Assembly (NCBI GenBank): GCA_016709025.1
Contig: JADJEQ010000006.1
Location: forward strand, 223,331-287,330
Direction of reading: 5' to 3'
DNA length: 64,000 nt
From: Bacteroidales bacterium
Lineage (GTDB): Bacteria > Bacteroidota > Bacteroidia > Bacteroidales > Lentimicrobiaceae
Shown: piece after piece, positions 35,592-44,336 of the stretch
How the letters are laid out: each line of letters opens with the position of its first letter
Position numbering within the stretch: the stretch's first letter is position 1
Notes under the pieces: model-generated
Told to the model about the DNA's origin: nothing
Databases searched by the model: none
Seen by the model: the letters and a program-made list of their open reading frames with translations, nothing else
Made by a program: the position numbers and the translations under genes

Positions 35592-38144
35592 TTAGCCTTC
35601 AGCTTTTATCTCAGCTTCTTTTTCCGGGGCTGTAATTATGATTTTAAGTTCGGCGTTTTCTTCTTCATGGTCGATCAAAATCAAATCGCCCTCATGAAGT
35701 TTGGATTTGATGATTTCTTCCGCGAGTGCATCCTCTATATATTTCTGGATTGCCCGTTTTAGTGGCCTTGCTCCAAACTGGGAATCCCATCCTTTTTCAA
35801 CGATAAAGTCCTTGGCTTTTGTGGTTACTTCCATATGGTAGCCCATCTCTTCGATTCGTTTGAACAGGTTTTTCAGTTCAATATCAATGATCTTGTGAAT
35901 ATCATCACGATCAAGGGAATCAAAAATTATTACATCGTCAATACGATTCAGAAATTCCGGCGCAAACGATCTTTTTAAGGCATTTTCAATAACACCCTGG
36001 GCAAAGGTTGAACTTCCGGAAAGTTTAGCATTGGTCGAAAAGCCGACGCCCTGTCCAAAATCCTTCAACTGGCGTGATCCGATATTTGAGGTCATGATAA
36101 CAATGGTGTTCTTAAAGTCAACTTTTCTGCCAAGACTGTCAGTAAGAATTCCATCATCCAGCACCTGAAGCAGGATATGGAAAATATCAGGATGTGCTTT
36201 TTCAATTTCATCGAGCAGAACGATTGAATAAGGTTTGCGGCGGACCTTTTCGGTTAACTGGCCTCCTTCCTCATATCCGACATAGCCCGGAGGAGCACCT
36301 ACTAACCTTGATACAGCAAATTTTTCCATATATTCGCTCATATCAATTCGTACCAGCGTATCTTCAGAATCGAACAGGTATTTTGCAAGAACCTTGGCGA
36401 GGTGGGTCTTACCGACACCTGTTGGTCCAAGGAAAATAAAGGTACCTATCGGTTTATTCGGATCTTTCAGACCTGCACGGTTTCTGCGGATGGCTTTAAC
36501 CACTTTTTTAATAGCCTCGTTCTGACCTATAATGCTACCGGCAAGGTCATCTTCCATACTAATCAGCTTGTCGCTCTCATTCTGGGCAATACGCTGAACC
36601 GGAACGCCTGTCATCATGGCAACAACTTCCGCAACATTTTCTTCGGAGACTTCAACACGGTGAATTTTAGAGTCTTCATCCCAGCGGCGCTTGGCAGATT
36701 CCAGTTCAATCATCAGTTTACGCTCTGAGTCACGGTATTTTGCAGCTTCTTCAAACTTCTGGCTGTGGATAGCTTTATTTTTTTGCTTTTTAACCTCTTC
36801 TATCCGGGTTTCAAGTTCCAGAATTTCAACCGGTACCTGCATATTGGTAATATGGACACGGGCACCAGCCTCATCAAGCGCATCAATGGCTTTATCGGGA
36901 AGATACCTGTCGGTAAGGTAACGATTGGTAAGTGTAACGCATGCCTTAATGGCTTCAGGAGCATATTTAACCAGGTGATGGTCTTCATATTTTTCCTTGA
37001 TGTTATTCAGAATTTCAATTGTTTCTTCAACTGTGGTCGGGTCAACCAGAATTTTCTGGAACCTTCGCTCAAGTGCACCGTCTTTTTCGATGTACTGACG
37101 ATATTCATCAAGGGTTGTTGCCCCGATGCACTGAATTTCCCCACGTGCAAGAGCAGGTTTAAACATGTTACTGGCATCAAGCGAGCCTGATGCATTACCA
37201 GCTCCGACAATTGTATGTATTTCGTCTATAAACAGAATGATATCCCTGTTTTTCTCCAGTTCGTTCAATACAGCCTTCATTCTTTCCTCAAACTGGCCAC
37301 GGTATTTGGTGCCGGCAACAAGTGAAGCCAGGTCTAAGGTAAAGATACGTTTGTTGAAAAGCACCCTCGATACTTTGCGGGCGATAATCCTGAGGGCAAG
37401 TCCTTCGGCTATAGCCGATTTACCAACACCGGGTTCACCGATAAGAATGGGGTTGTTTTTCTTACGCCGGCTAAGAATCTGGGCTATCCGTTCAAGCTCC
37501 TTTTCACGACCTACAATGGGATCGAGCCTGCCTTCTTCAGCTGCTTTTGTTAAATCACGACCAAAATTATCAAGCACAGGAGTCCTTGATTTTGAATCGG
37601 TAGCTTTCTTGGTGCCTCCGCTGAAACCCCTTCCTTCATCTCCTTCATCTTCAGATGAACTGCCGGGGAGTTCGCTTTGGGGAGATTCATAGGTAGAATG
37701 TTCCTCATTGCTGATGATCGATTTCAGTTCATCACGAACAGCATCATAATCAACGCCGTATTTGCCGAGAGAGCTGGTAACCAGGTTATCTTCATCCTTA
37801 AGAATAGCCAATAAGAGATGCTCGGTACCAATAAGTTCACTGTTAAACATTTTTGCTTCAAGGTAGGTAAGTTTCAATGCCCTTTCGGCTTGTTTGACCA
37901 ATGGCAGGTTTTCTGCCGATTTGTCACGTTTTACCGAGGTTCCTATGGCTGACTCTATGGATTTTCGAACTTCGTTCGTATCAACATTTAAAAGATTCAG
38001 AATCTGAATGGCCATTCCTTCACCCTCACGTATGATTCCTAAAAGCAAATGTTCTACACCTATATAGTCATTGCCAAGTCTCAGCGACTCTTCACGGCTG
38101 TAGGTGAGTACATCTTTTACGCGTTGAGAAAACTTTGCTTCCAT
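35592..38144 (-). CDS. clpC: ATP-dependent Clp protease ATP-binding subunit ClpC
   Basis: An 850-residue HSP100 unfoldase that feeds proteins to ClpP in the cytoplasm. Two Clp-N repeats (residues 2-145), AAA1 with Walker A GEPGVGKSAIAEG and DEIHTIVGAG, a middle domain with a UVR motif (SQKFEEAAKYRDSERKL, near 440), AAA2 with GPTGVGKTHLAK, and a C-terminal D2-small domain. Between Clp-N and AAA1 is a Ser/Glu-rich linker (SSEDEGDEGRG). Length and the UVR motif identify ClpC rather than ClpA or ClpB. It is divergent from gyrA. Confidence 0.96.
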   Translation of the reverse strand: MEAKFSQRVKDVLTYSREESLRLGNDYIGVEHLLLGIIREGEGMAIQILNLLNVDTNEVRKSIESAIGTSVKRDKSAENLPLVKQAERALKLTYLEAKMFNSELIGTEHLLLAILKDEDNLVTSSLGKYGVDYDAVRDELKSIISNEEHSTYESPQSELPGSSSEDEGDEGRGFSGGTKKATDSKSRTPVLDNFGRDLTKAAEEGRLDPIVGREKELERIAQILSRRKKNNPILIGEPGVGKSAIAEGLALRIIARKVSRVLFNKRIFTLDLASLVAGTKYRGQFEERMKAVLNELEKNRDIILFIDEIHTIVGAGNASGSLDASNMFKPALARGEIQCIGATTLDEYRQYIEKDGALERRFQKILVDPTTVEETIEILNNIKEKYEDHHLVKYAPEAIKACVTLTNRYLTDRYLPDKAIDALDEAGARVHITNMQVPVEILELETRIEEVKKQKNKAIHSQKFEEAAKYRDSERKLMIELESAKRRWDEDSKIHRVEVSEENVAEVVAMMTGVPVQRIAQNESDKLISMEDDLAGSIIGQNEAIKKVVKAIRRNRAGLKDPNKPIGTFIFLGPTGVGKTHLAKVLAKYLFDSEDTLVRIDMSEYMEKFAVSRLVGAPPGYVGYEEGGQLTEKVRRKPYSIVLLDEIEKAHPDIFHILLQVLDDGILTDSLGRKVDFKNTIVIMTSNIGSRQLKDFGQGVGFSTNAKLSGSSTFAQGVIENALKRSFAPEFLNRIDDVIIFDSLDRDDIHKIIDIELKNLFKRIEEMGYHMEVTTKAKDFIVEKGWDSQFGARPLKRAIQKYIEDALAEEIIKSKLHEGDLILIDHEEENAELKIIITAPEKEAEIKAEG

Positions 38145-38190
38145 TTTTGTGAGAATTTATTTTAGTTGGATTAGTAATATTTTACCTTAA

Positions 38191-38219
38191 CAAATACAAT
38201 CTGAAGATGAATTAACAAA
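38191..38219 (-). promoter_or_regulatory. Weak candidate clpC promoter
   Basis: On the minus strand TTTG (38219-38216), 17 bases, then TGTATTTG (38198-38191), one mismatch from TAnnTTTG. The spacing is two bases short of the usual 19. On the plus strand TACTTTCG at 38425-38432 is a similarly weak -7 box for gyrA. These are the only signals seen in the divergent 336-base spacer 38145-38480. Confidence 0.3.
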
Positions 38220-38480
38220 TAGCCTTTATCTTATGTTCTGATAGGCTTATTCAAAGTTACACCTAATTTCTTGTTAAAAGCAACAATCAGTTGAATTGGT
38301 GCAGTAAAGTTGTTCAAAAACACGAAATCAAATACAATGCCGTTTTCCATTTCTTAACAATGTGTTGTTAGTAAATTAGAGAATTATGCTTTGGGATTCA
38401 AGCGTTTTGTAAGCAAAAAATCCGTACTTTCGTATCCCTTTAAAGAATACTTTGAATCTTAAATTTGACCGGGATAAGTG

Positions 38481-41123
38481 ATGGAAAATCAAGAGAATGG
38501 CGAAAAAATTGTAAAAGTTAACATTGAAAATCAAATGAAAGCGGCCTATATCGACTATTCTATGTCGGTAATAGTGTCGAGGGCTTTACCCGATGTCCGA
38601 GACGGATTAAAACCGGTTCACCGCCGTGTTTTGTTCGGAATGCTTGATTTGGGCGTTTATTCCAACAGACCTTATAAAAAAAGTGCAAGAATAGTAGGGG
38701 AGGTGCTTGGAAAGTACCATCCTCATGGTGACACCTCTGTATATGATGCCATGGTCAGGATGGCCCAGGAATGGTCACTCAGGTATCCTTTGGTCGACGG
38801 TCAGGGTAACTTTGGTTCAATTGACGGTGACAGTCCTGCTGCCATGCGTTACACGGAAGCCAGACTGCAGAAGATTGCAGAAGAAATGCTTGCTGACATC
38901 AACAAGGATACCGTTGATTTTCAGTTGAATTTTGATGACTCATTGCAGGAACCAACTGTCTTGCCTGCCAATTTGCCTAATCTGCTGATCAACGGAGCAT
39001 CGGGTATTGCCGTAGGTATGGCTACCAATATGCCTCCGCATAACCTGCGGGAGGTAGTTGATGGTATCATTGCTTACATTGATAACAATGATATTACCAT
39101 ACCGGAATTAATGAAGTTTATCAAAGCACCTGATTTCCCAACAGGTGGATTTATATATGGTTACGAAGGAGTTAAGGATGCCTATGAAACCGGGCGGGGC
39201 AGGATTGTTATGCGCGCCGAAAGTAAAATAGATATTGACAGCCATGGTCGCGAAAGCATTATAGTATCAGCCATTCCATATCAGGTTAATAAGGCTGAAA
39301 TGATTAAAAAGACAGCTGATCTTATCAATGATAAAAAAATTGAAGGCATTTCTGACATCCGCGATGAATCTGACCGCACAGGAATGAGAATTGTGTATGA
39401 ACTGAAGCGGGATGCCATCACCAATGTGGTATTAAATAAACTTTATCAGCTTACACAACTGCAGACTTCATTTAGTGTGAACAATATCTGCCTCGTGAAG
39501 GGGCGGCCTATGCTTTTGAATTTAAAGCAGTTGATTCACTATTTTGTAGAGCACCGGCATGAAGTTGTGGTCAGAAGAACCCGGTATGATCTGAATGAAG
39601 CTCAGAAAAGGGCTCATATTCTTGAAGGCTTGCTTATTGCATTAGACCATCTGGATGAAGTAATAGCGCTGATCAGGGCTGCCAGAACGCCGGAAGAAGC
39701 CAGAAATGGTCTTATTGAAACCTTCAGCCTGACCGAAATTCAGGCCAGGGCTATCCTCGATATGCGTCTGCAAAGACTTACCGGACTTGAACGAGATAAA
39801 ATCAGAGAAGAATACAATGAATTGCTGAAGATGATTGCGCATTATCAGAATATTCTTTCTGATGAAACTTTACGCATGGAAATTATAAAAAATGAGCTGC
39901 TTACCGTAAAAGAAAATTACGGAGATGAGGCCCGCACTGAAATTGTTTATTCAGCCAGTGATTTTAAAATAGAAGATACCATTGCCGACGAAAACGTTGT
40001 GATTACCATTTCGCACATGGGTTATATCAAACGTACCATGCTTTCGGAATACCGCCGTCAGAACAGGGGAGGGCGAGGGGCAAAAGGATCGGATATCAGG
40101 GATGAAGATTTCCTTGAATACCTTTTTGTTGCCTCCATGCATAATTACATGCTTTTCTTTACAGAAAAAGGTAAAGTGTTCTGGATGAGGGTTTTTGAGA
40201 TTTCAGAAGGAACAAAAACTTCAAAAGGCAGGGCAATTCAGAATATGATCAATATTGAACCTGACGATAAAGTCAGGGCATTTATCAATCTGAAAAGTAT
40301 TAAAGATGAAGAATACATCAACAATAATTTCATTATTCTTTGCACCAGGAAGGGTGTTATCAAGAAAACATCTCTTGAAGCATACTCCAGGCCAAGGGTA
40401 AATGGCATCAACGCCATTACCATCCGCGATGACGATCAGTTACTGGAAGCAAGACTTACCAACGGTACCAGCGAAGTCGTCATGGCATTGAAATCGGGCA
40501 GGGCTATCCGTTTCAACGAAAAAACGGTAAGGCCGATGGGGCGCAATGCATCCGGTGTACGTGGTATCACTCTTGCAAGTGCTAAGGATGAAGTTGTCGG
40601 GATGATCTGTATGGACAACAATAATTTCGACATCCTGGTAGTCTCAGAAAATGGATATGGAAAACGTTCAAACCTTGATGATTACCGCATAACAAACCGG
40701 GGTGGAAAAGGTGTGAAGACCATCAATGTAACTGATAAAACCGGACAGCTGATCTCCATCGATTCTGTTACCGACAACGATGACCTGATGATTATCAACC
40801 GTTCCGGACTTATTATCCGGATGGCCGTTGCTGATTTAAGGGTGATGGGAAGAGCAACACAGGGTGTACGGTTAATTAATTTACGCGACAACGATTCAAT
40901 TGCTGCTGTAACTAAAGTAGAGGCAGATGAAACTTCCGGTGAAGATGAACCATCAGAACATCCTGTACCACCTGTCGATAGCGAATTTGACACTTTTCCT
41001 GTAGAAGTAGACCCTGATTCAGAAGTGGAAAACCCGGATAAGGAAGTTGAAGACGATGTTGATGAAGACGATGATGTTGATGATGACGTTGACAATGGCA
41101 GGGATATTGTTAGTGAAGATTAA
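38481..41123 (+). CDS. gyrA: DNA gyrase subunit A
   Basis: An 880-residue type II topoisomerase subunit. The N-terminal part shows DYSMSVIVSRALPDVRDGLKPVHRR and the catalytic Tyr in AAMRYTEARL. The C-terminal beta-pinwheel carries the GyrA box QNRGGRGAKG, which separates gyrase from topoisomerase IV. After residue about 815 a strongly acidic, Asp/Glu-rich tail of about 65 residues ends the protein. ATG at 38481 is used; GTG three bases earlier is in frame but unnecessary. The product introduces negative supercoils together with GyrB, which is not in the window. Confidence 0.97.
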   Translation: MENQENGEKIVKVNIENQMKAAYIDYSMSVIVSRALPDVRDGLKPVHRRVLFGMLDLGVYSNRPYKKSARIVGEVLGKYHPHGDTSVYDAMVRMAQEWSLRYPLVDGQGNFGSIDGDSPAAMRYTEARLQKIAEEMLADINKDTVDFQLNFDDSLQEPTVLPANLPNLLINGASGIAVGMATNMPPHNLREVVDGIIAYIDNNDITIPELMKFIKAPDFPTGGFIYGYEGVKDAYETGRGRIVMRAESKIDIDSHGRESIIVSAIPYQVNKAEMIKKTADLINDKKIEGISDIRDESDRTGMRIVYELKRDAITNVVLNKLYQLTQLQTSFSVNNICLVKGRPMLLNLKQLIHYFVEHRHEVVVRRTRYDLNEAQKRAHILEGLLIALDHLDEVIALIRAARTPEEARNGLIETFSLTEIQARAILDMRLQRLTGLERDKIREEYNELLKMIAHYQNILSDETLRMEIIKNELLTVKENYGDEARTEIVYSASDFKIEDTIADENVVITISHMGYIKRTMLSEYRRQNRGGRGAKGSDIRDEDFLEYLFVASMHNYMLFFTEKGKVFWMRVFEISEGTKTSKGRAIQNMINIEPDDKVRAFINLKSIKDEEYINNNFIILCTRKGVIKKTSLEAYSRPRVNGINAITIRDDDQLLEARLTNGTSEVVMALKSGRAIRFNEKTVRPMGRNASGVRGITLASAKDEVVGMICMDNNNFDILVVSENGYGKRSNLDDYRITNRGGKGVKTINVTDKTGQLISIDSVTDNDDLMIINRSGLIIRMAVADLRVMGRATQGVRLINLRDNDSIAAVTKVEADETSGEDEPSEHPVPPVDSEFDTFPVEVDPDSEVENPDKEVEDDVDEDDDVDDDVDNGRDIVSED

Positions 41124-41137
41124 ACCTTATATATTTG
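41106..41137 (+). promoter_or_regulatory. Promoter of the TPR gene overlapping the gyrA end
   Basis: ATTG at 41106-41109, 20 bases, then TATATTTG at 41130-41137, a perfect TAnnTTTG box. The -33 part lies inside the last gyrA codons. The downstream gene starts at 41180. Confidence 0.5.
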
Positions 41138-41179
41138 CACCGTTAAACCAAGGGTATTTAACAAATCAAACACTTCAAA

Positions 41180-42406
41180 ATGAAAAAATTAACCCTGATT
41201 TTTGTGACTTTTTTGACCGTTTCCGCTGTTTTTGGTCAGAAACCATTGCGCTTAGATGCATATAATTTTCTGCGTAAAGGACAGCTCGACAAAGCCATGA
41301 CGAACATTGAGCCAACCATTTCAGATCCTACAACCATGAGTGATCCTAAAACCTGGTTCTATCGTGGCAATATTTATCTTCAAATCCACATGAGCGATAA
41401 CCCGGCCTACAAAAGCCTTGATCCGGATGCTTTAAGCAAAGCTTATGAGTCGTATAAGAAGTTGCTTGAACTGGATACAAAGAAAGAGTACTACACTGAA
41501 GCAATTCAAAACATCTTTGTTATCAGTGAGCAGCTTTATAATCAAGGAGTTAACCATTTTAAAGATGGGGATTCCCTGAATACCAACGCAGATTTGGCCA
41601 AAGCCAATGCAAATTTGGTTAAAGCCAAAGCAGATTCAACAACTGCAGTTGCTGCTTTTTCGAAAGCATTGGTATCATTTGAAAGAGCGGTGGATGTGAA
41701 TGCCACTTATGGCAATGTTGATACCCTTGCAATATTTAATGCTGGTTTATCGGCCGATAAAGCTAATAATTATGCCAAAGCAAAACAGTATTATGGAAAA
41801 GTTATTGAAATGAACTACCCTCAACCTCTTGTATATAATTCATTATCTGATGTTTATCTTGAGGAGAAGGATACTTTACAGGCAGTGGCTACCATTCAGG
41901 AAGGCCGTAAGAAATATCCTGATAACTTTACTTTATTGATCGCTGAAACAAATATTTATCTGGCAGCAAAACAAAATGATAAAGCAATGGCTAATCTGAA
42001 AGAAGCTGTTAAGACGGATCCGATGAACCCAACCATTCATTATGCAGTAGGGGTTAACTACTTTTCAATGAATAATCTGGAAGAGGCAGAAAAGAGTTAT
42101 CTCAAAGCAATTGAAATTAAACCTGATTATTTTGAAGCCAACTATAACCTTGGTGCACTGTATGTGAATCAGGCTGCTACATTGATAGATAAGGCCAATA
42201 AGTTGCCGCTTTCCGCAACTGCTGAATACGATGCTTTAAAGTTACAGGCTGATGATGTACTCAAGAAATCTATTCCTTTCCTTGAAACAGCTTCCAGACT
42301 TGATCCTTCAGACAAGGGTACATTACTTTCACTGAAAGAAATTTACACCAGACTCAATATGTTGGACAAACGTAAAGAAGTTGAGGCAAAACTTGCCGGC
42401 TTGTAA
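41180..42406 (+). CDS. Secreted TPR-repeat protein
   Basis: A 408-residue exported protein with signal peptide MKKLTLIFVTFLTVSAVFGQ and at least five TPR-like repeats. Clear examples are near 195-225 (AIFNAGLSADKANNYAKAKQYYGKVIEMNY), 260-330 (NPTIHYAVGVNYFSMNNLEEAEKSYLKAIEIKPDYFEANYNLGALYV) and at the C terminus. It should act as a protein-protein scaffold in the periplasm. Such tetratricopeptide proteins follow gyrA in several Bacteroidota, but a partner is not known. A terminator follows at 42428. Confidence 0.88.
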   Translation: MKKLTLIFVTFLTVSAVFGQKPLRLDAYNFLRKGQLDKAMTNIEPTISDPTTMSDPKTWFYRGNIYLQIHMSDNPAYKSLDPDALSKAYESYKKLLELDTKKEYYTEAIQNIFVISEQLYNQGVNHFKDGDSLNTNADLAKANANLVKAKADSTTAVAAFSKALVSFERAVDVNATYGNVDTLAIFNAGLSADKANNYAKAKQYYGKVIEMNYPQPLVYNSLSDVYLEEKDTLQAVATIQEGRKKYPDNFTLLIAETNIYLAAKQNDKAMANLKEAVKTDPMNPTIHYAVGVNYFSMNNLEEAEKSYLKAIEIKPDYFEANYNLGALYVNQAATLIDKANKLPLSATAEYDALKLQADDVLKKSIPFLETASRLDPSDKGTLLSLKEIYTRLNMLDKRKEVEAKLAGL

Positions 42407-42427
42407 AATCTGTTTCAATAAAATTTT

Positions 42428-42457
42428 AAAGGCTGTCTGAATAGGGCAGCCTTTTTT
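42428..42457 (+). terminator. Terminator of the TPR gene
   Basis: GGCTG / CAGCC stem, extendable by two wobble pairs, followed by TTTTTTATT. Between here and 42838 the spacer has no recognisable feature. Confidence 0.75.
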
Positions 42458-42838
42458 ATTTAAATTAATTCCAATTCCATTTGAAGGTGAAATAAGCAAC
42501 CGGAACATTTAGGTTGCTTTTTTTTCGTATGTAGGTGAGGGTCAGAAAAATGCTATTTGACATAATATAAATTATGAAACATTTGCATGTCCGGGAATTT
42601 ATTTAATTAGTTAATGGCTGAGCGACTCTCCATACAGTGAAATGTCAGACAGATATCAGCGTGAAAAAACATTGAATAATAAAAAAAAATCGCTGGCGGA
42701 TAAAAAAATATAAAGTTGGAAAATTTCAACCGATTTTATTCAGGATTCTATGATAAATATTGATTTTGTAAAATCATATTTCTTTCAAGTAAATTTTGAA
42801 AATACATAAATTGAGCAACTAGAATAATATAATTTTTG

Positions 42839-42880
42839 TGACCGCGAAAGCCCGCCTGCCTTTGACAGGAATTCAAATCC
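42839..42880 (-). pseudogene. Decayed partial copy (A) of tRNA-Arg 3' end
   Basis: Read on the minus strand this is GGATTTGAATTCCTG...GGCAGGCGGGCTTTCGCGGTCA, a diverged version of copy B at 42966-43058. It keeps the T-loop/T-stem and acceptor end and the same internal GC-rich insertion. It has lost the anticodon arm. Confidence 0.6.
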
Positions 42881-42933
42881 ATTTAAAAATCGGGACAGGT
42901 ACAACAAACTTTTCTTGATTATTGCTGAATGGA

Positions 42934-42965
42934 AATAAAAAAAGGGATGAAAAACATCCCTTTTG
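42934..42965 (-). terminator. Duplicated tRNA terminator (copy B)
   Basis: AAAAGGGATG-AAAAA-CATCCCTTTT hairpin with a T run on the minus strand. Bases 42934-42977 are identical to 43308-43351 behind the intact tRNA, 374 bases away. Confidence 0.8.
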
Positions 42966-43058
42966 TGACCCCGACAGCCCGCCTGCCTCGGGCAGGGATT
43001 CAAACCTGTAACCCTGCCTGCGGCAGGCAGGCTTCTGATCCGTAGCCAGATACTCTAT
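42966..43058 (-). pseudogene. Partial tRNA-Arg copy (B) interrupted by two palindromic insertions
   Basis: On the minus strand it runs TAGAGTATCTGgCTACGGATCAGAAG, then a CCTGCCTGCCGCAGGCAGG palindrome, then GTTACAGGTTTGAATCC, then a CTGCCCGAGGCAGGCGGG palindrome, then CTGTCGGGGTCA. Removing the two insertions leaves the 3' two-thirds of the intact tRNA at 43340-43413 with one substitution in the anticodon loop. Its 5' boundary coincides with the TAG stop codon of the GIY-YIG gene. Confidence 0.8.
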
Positions 43059-43303
43059 AAAACCATTAACAACTTTTTGAGCATTTCCCTTCCCTTGCCG
43101 GATTTTAAATACTTTTCCCAATTTCTGGCTTCAATTGAATCGTTAAATTCTTTTGTGTAAACCAGCTTCCATGGACGAAAAGGACTGGTTGAAAAGTTTC
43201 TACCTGAATTATGCTCGTGCAAGCGAATATCAATATGCTCAGTCATCCCTTTATAGAGACGTTTATCAACTTCGCTTTGAATAACGTATACAGTATAACC
43301 CAT
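43055..43303 (-). CDS. Minimal GIY-YIG nuclease-domain protein
   Basis: An 82-residue protein that is little more than a GIY-YIG domain: YTVYVIQS (residues 3-10) and LYKG (16-19) form the motif pair, Arg27 and His31 follow, and Glu58 in SIEARNWEKYLKSGKG completes the catalytic set. Small proteins of this type are frequent in Bacteroidota, often beside tRNA genes. Here the ATG lies five bases past the tRNA terminator (43308) and the stop codon is the first triplet of a partial tRNA copy. DNA nicking is likely by family; homing or mobility is an inference. Confidence 0.85.
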   Translation of the reverse strand: MGYTVYVIQSEVDKRLYKGMTEHIDIRLHEHNSGRNFSTSPFRPWKLVYTKEFNDSIEARNWEKYLKSGKGREMLKKLLMVL

Positions 43304-43307
43304 GGCG

Positions 43308-43338
43308 AATAAAAAAAGGGATGAAAAACATCCCTTTT
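43308..43338 (-). terminator. tRNA-Arg terminator
   Basis: Same hairpin as at 42934: ten-base stem AAAAGGGATG / CATCCCTTTT plus seven-T tail on the minus strand, directly behind the tRNA. Confidence 0.85.
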
Positions 43339-43339
43339 G

Positions 43340-43413
43340 TGACCCCGACAGGATTCAAACCTGTAACCTTCTGATCCGTAGTCAGATACTCTATTCAGTT
43401 GAGCCACGGGGCC
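43340..43413 (-). tRNA. tRNA-Arg (ACG)
   Basis: A 74-base tRNA on the minus strand. The acceptor arms GGCCCCG / CGGGGTC pair over seven bases with one G-U, and the discriminator is A. The anticodon stem TCTGA/TCAGA holds the loop CTACGGA, anticodon ACG (Arg, CGU). The T arm ACAGG-TTTGAAT-CCTGT is perfect. CCA is not encoded. Partial duplicates lie downstream at 42966 and 42839. Confidence 0.95.
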
Positions 43414-43501
43414 ATTTTGATGGTGCAAAGATACGAATTTTTCAGAAATTTCAAAATTTTAAGATAATTTTGCCCCTCCCCGCTTAGAAAAACCTGATAA
43501 A

Positions 43502-43840
43502 ATGGAAAACAACTGGGCCAAAGAACTTTCTGTTGCGATTACCGTTTCCGACAAGGAAGGCAGGATTGTAGAAATGAATAACCGTTCAGCCGAGGTATTT
43601 GCCAAATACGGTGGTTACGACCTTATCGGAAAGAAATTGAACGATTGCCATCAGCCTGCCTCACAGGAAATTATGGCCGGTATTATCCAGAATAAATCAA
43701 CAAATATTTATACCATTGAAAAAAATGGTTTAAAAAAACTGATTTATCAGTGCCCCTGGTTTATTGATGGAGAATATGCCGGCCTGGTTGAGCTTTCGAT
43801 GGTAATACCGGAAGAAATGCCACATTTTATCCGCATGTGA
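43502..43840 (+). CDS. Stand-alone PAS-domain protein
   Basis: A 112-residue protein made of a single PAS-like domain: ELSVAITVSDKEGRIVEMNNRSAEVFAKYGGYDLIGKKLNDCHQP, then YTIEKNGLKKLIYQCPWFIDGEYAGLVEL. There is no kinase or DNA-binding part. It may bind a small ligand and regulate a partner, which is not encoded nearby. Its ATG lies 88 bases from the divergent tRNA. Confidence 0.85.
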   Translation: MENNWAKELSVAITVSDKEGRIVEMNNRSAEVFAKYGGYDLIGKKLNDCHQPASQEIMAGIIQNKSTNIYTIEKNGLKKLIYQCPWFIDGEYAGLVELSMVIPEEMPHFIRM

Positions 43841-43984
43841 TTTATCAAGTCTTAAAGTGTCGCTTCGAATGAAATCATAGTTGCAACATTCAATCGGATT
43901 TCTTCCCATCTGTCAGACTTACCTCTTTTTAAAGAATCTGTAACCCGGCCAGTCCTGACTTAGACAAGCAGAAAGGACTTTTTA

Positions 43985-44050
43985 CATTTTACTTGACTTA
44001 CTTTTTTCACTTTTTACTTTTTACTTTTTACTTTTTACTTTTTACTTTAC
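43985..44050. repeat. (CTTTTTA)n heptamer tract
   Basis: About eight copies of a seven-base unit, CTTTTTA, with a few variants at the start. It lies in the 496-base gene-free stretch 43841-44336, which otherwise shows a C8 run at 44055 and no promoter consensus. Confidence 0.92.
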
Positions 44051-44336
44051 ACTACCCCCCCCTCCTGCCGGTCACATCCAATTATTTGACACATGGTAAG
44101 GTAACCGTCATCCTGAATTGCTTATGTTACTGTCCGTTAACGTACAGGTTCTGATTATGTATTTTCAAAATATTATGTAATATGGTTTTATAATCTTGGT
44201 TATCAATATCATATAAAGTATGGCACAGGCTTTGAGCTTCCTGATCAGATAAGCCTTAATGAAAATCAAGTATTATATAGAAAAGTAGAACTGAAGCAAT
44301 TCCCCCAACCTGATTGTGCACTTAAAAACCATTAAT

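Noticed and set aside
37165..37692. 175-codon plus-strand frame inside clpC
   Set aside because: Antisense shadow of strongly conserved ClpC sequence, with no family pattern of its own.
38478..38480. GTG as gyrA start
   Set aside because: The ATG directly after it is a better start and gives the normal N terminus.
40682..41095. Ser/Thr-rich minus-strand frame inside gyrA
   Set aside because: It is the antisense of the acidic GyrA tail and the pinwheel region; gyrA is certain on the plus strand.
42785..43121. Two overlapping small minus-strand frames around the partial tRNA copies
   Set aside because: They are translations of tRNA fragments, terminators and palindromes; the shared peptide words (GGLSxSQK and similar) come from repeated tRNA sequence.
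43243..43428. Open frame reading through tRNA-Arg on the minus strand
   Set aside because: It is the tRNA gene itself translated (NRVSDYGSEGYRFESCRG).
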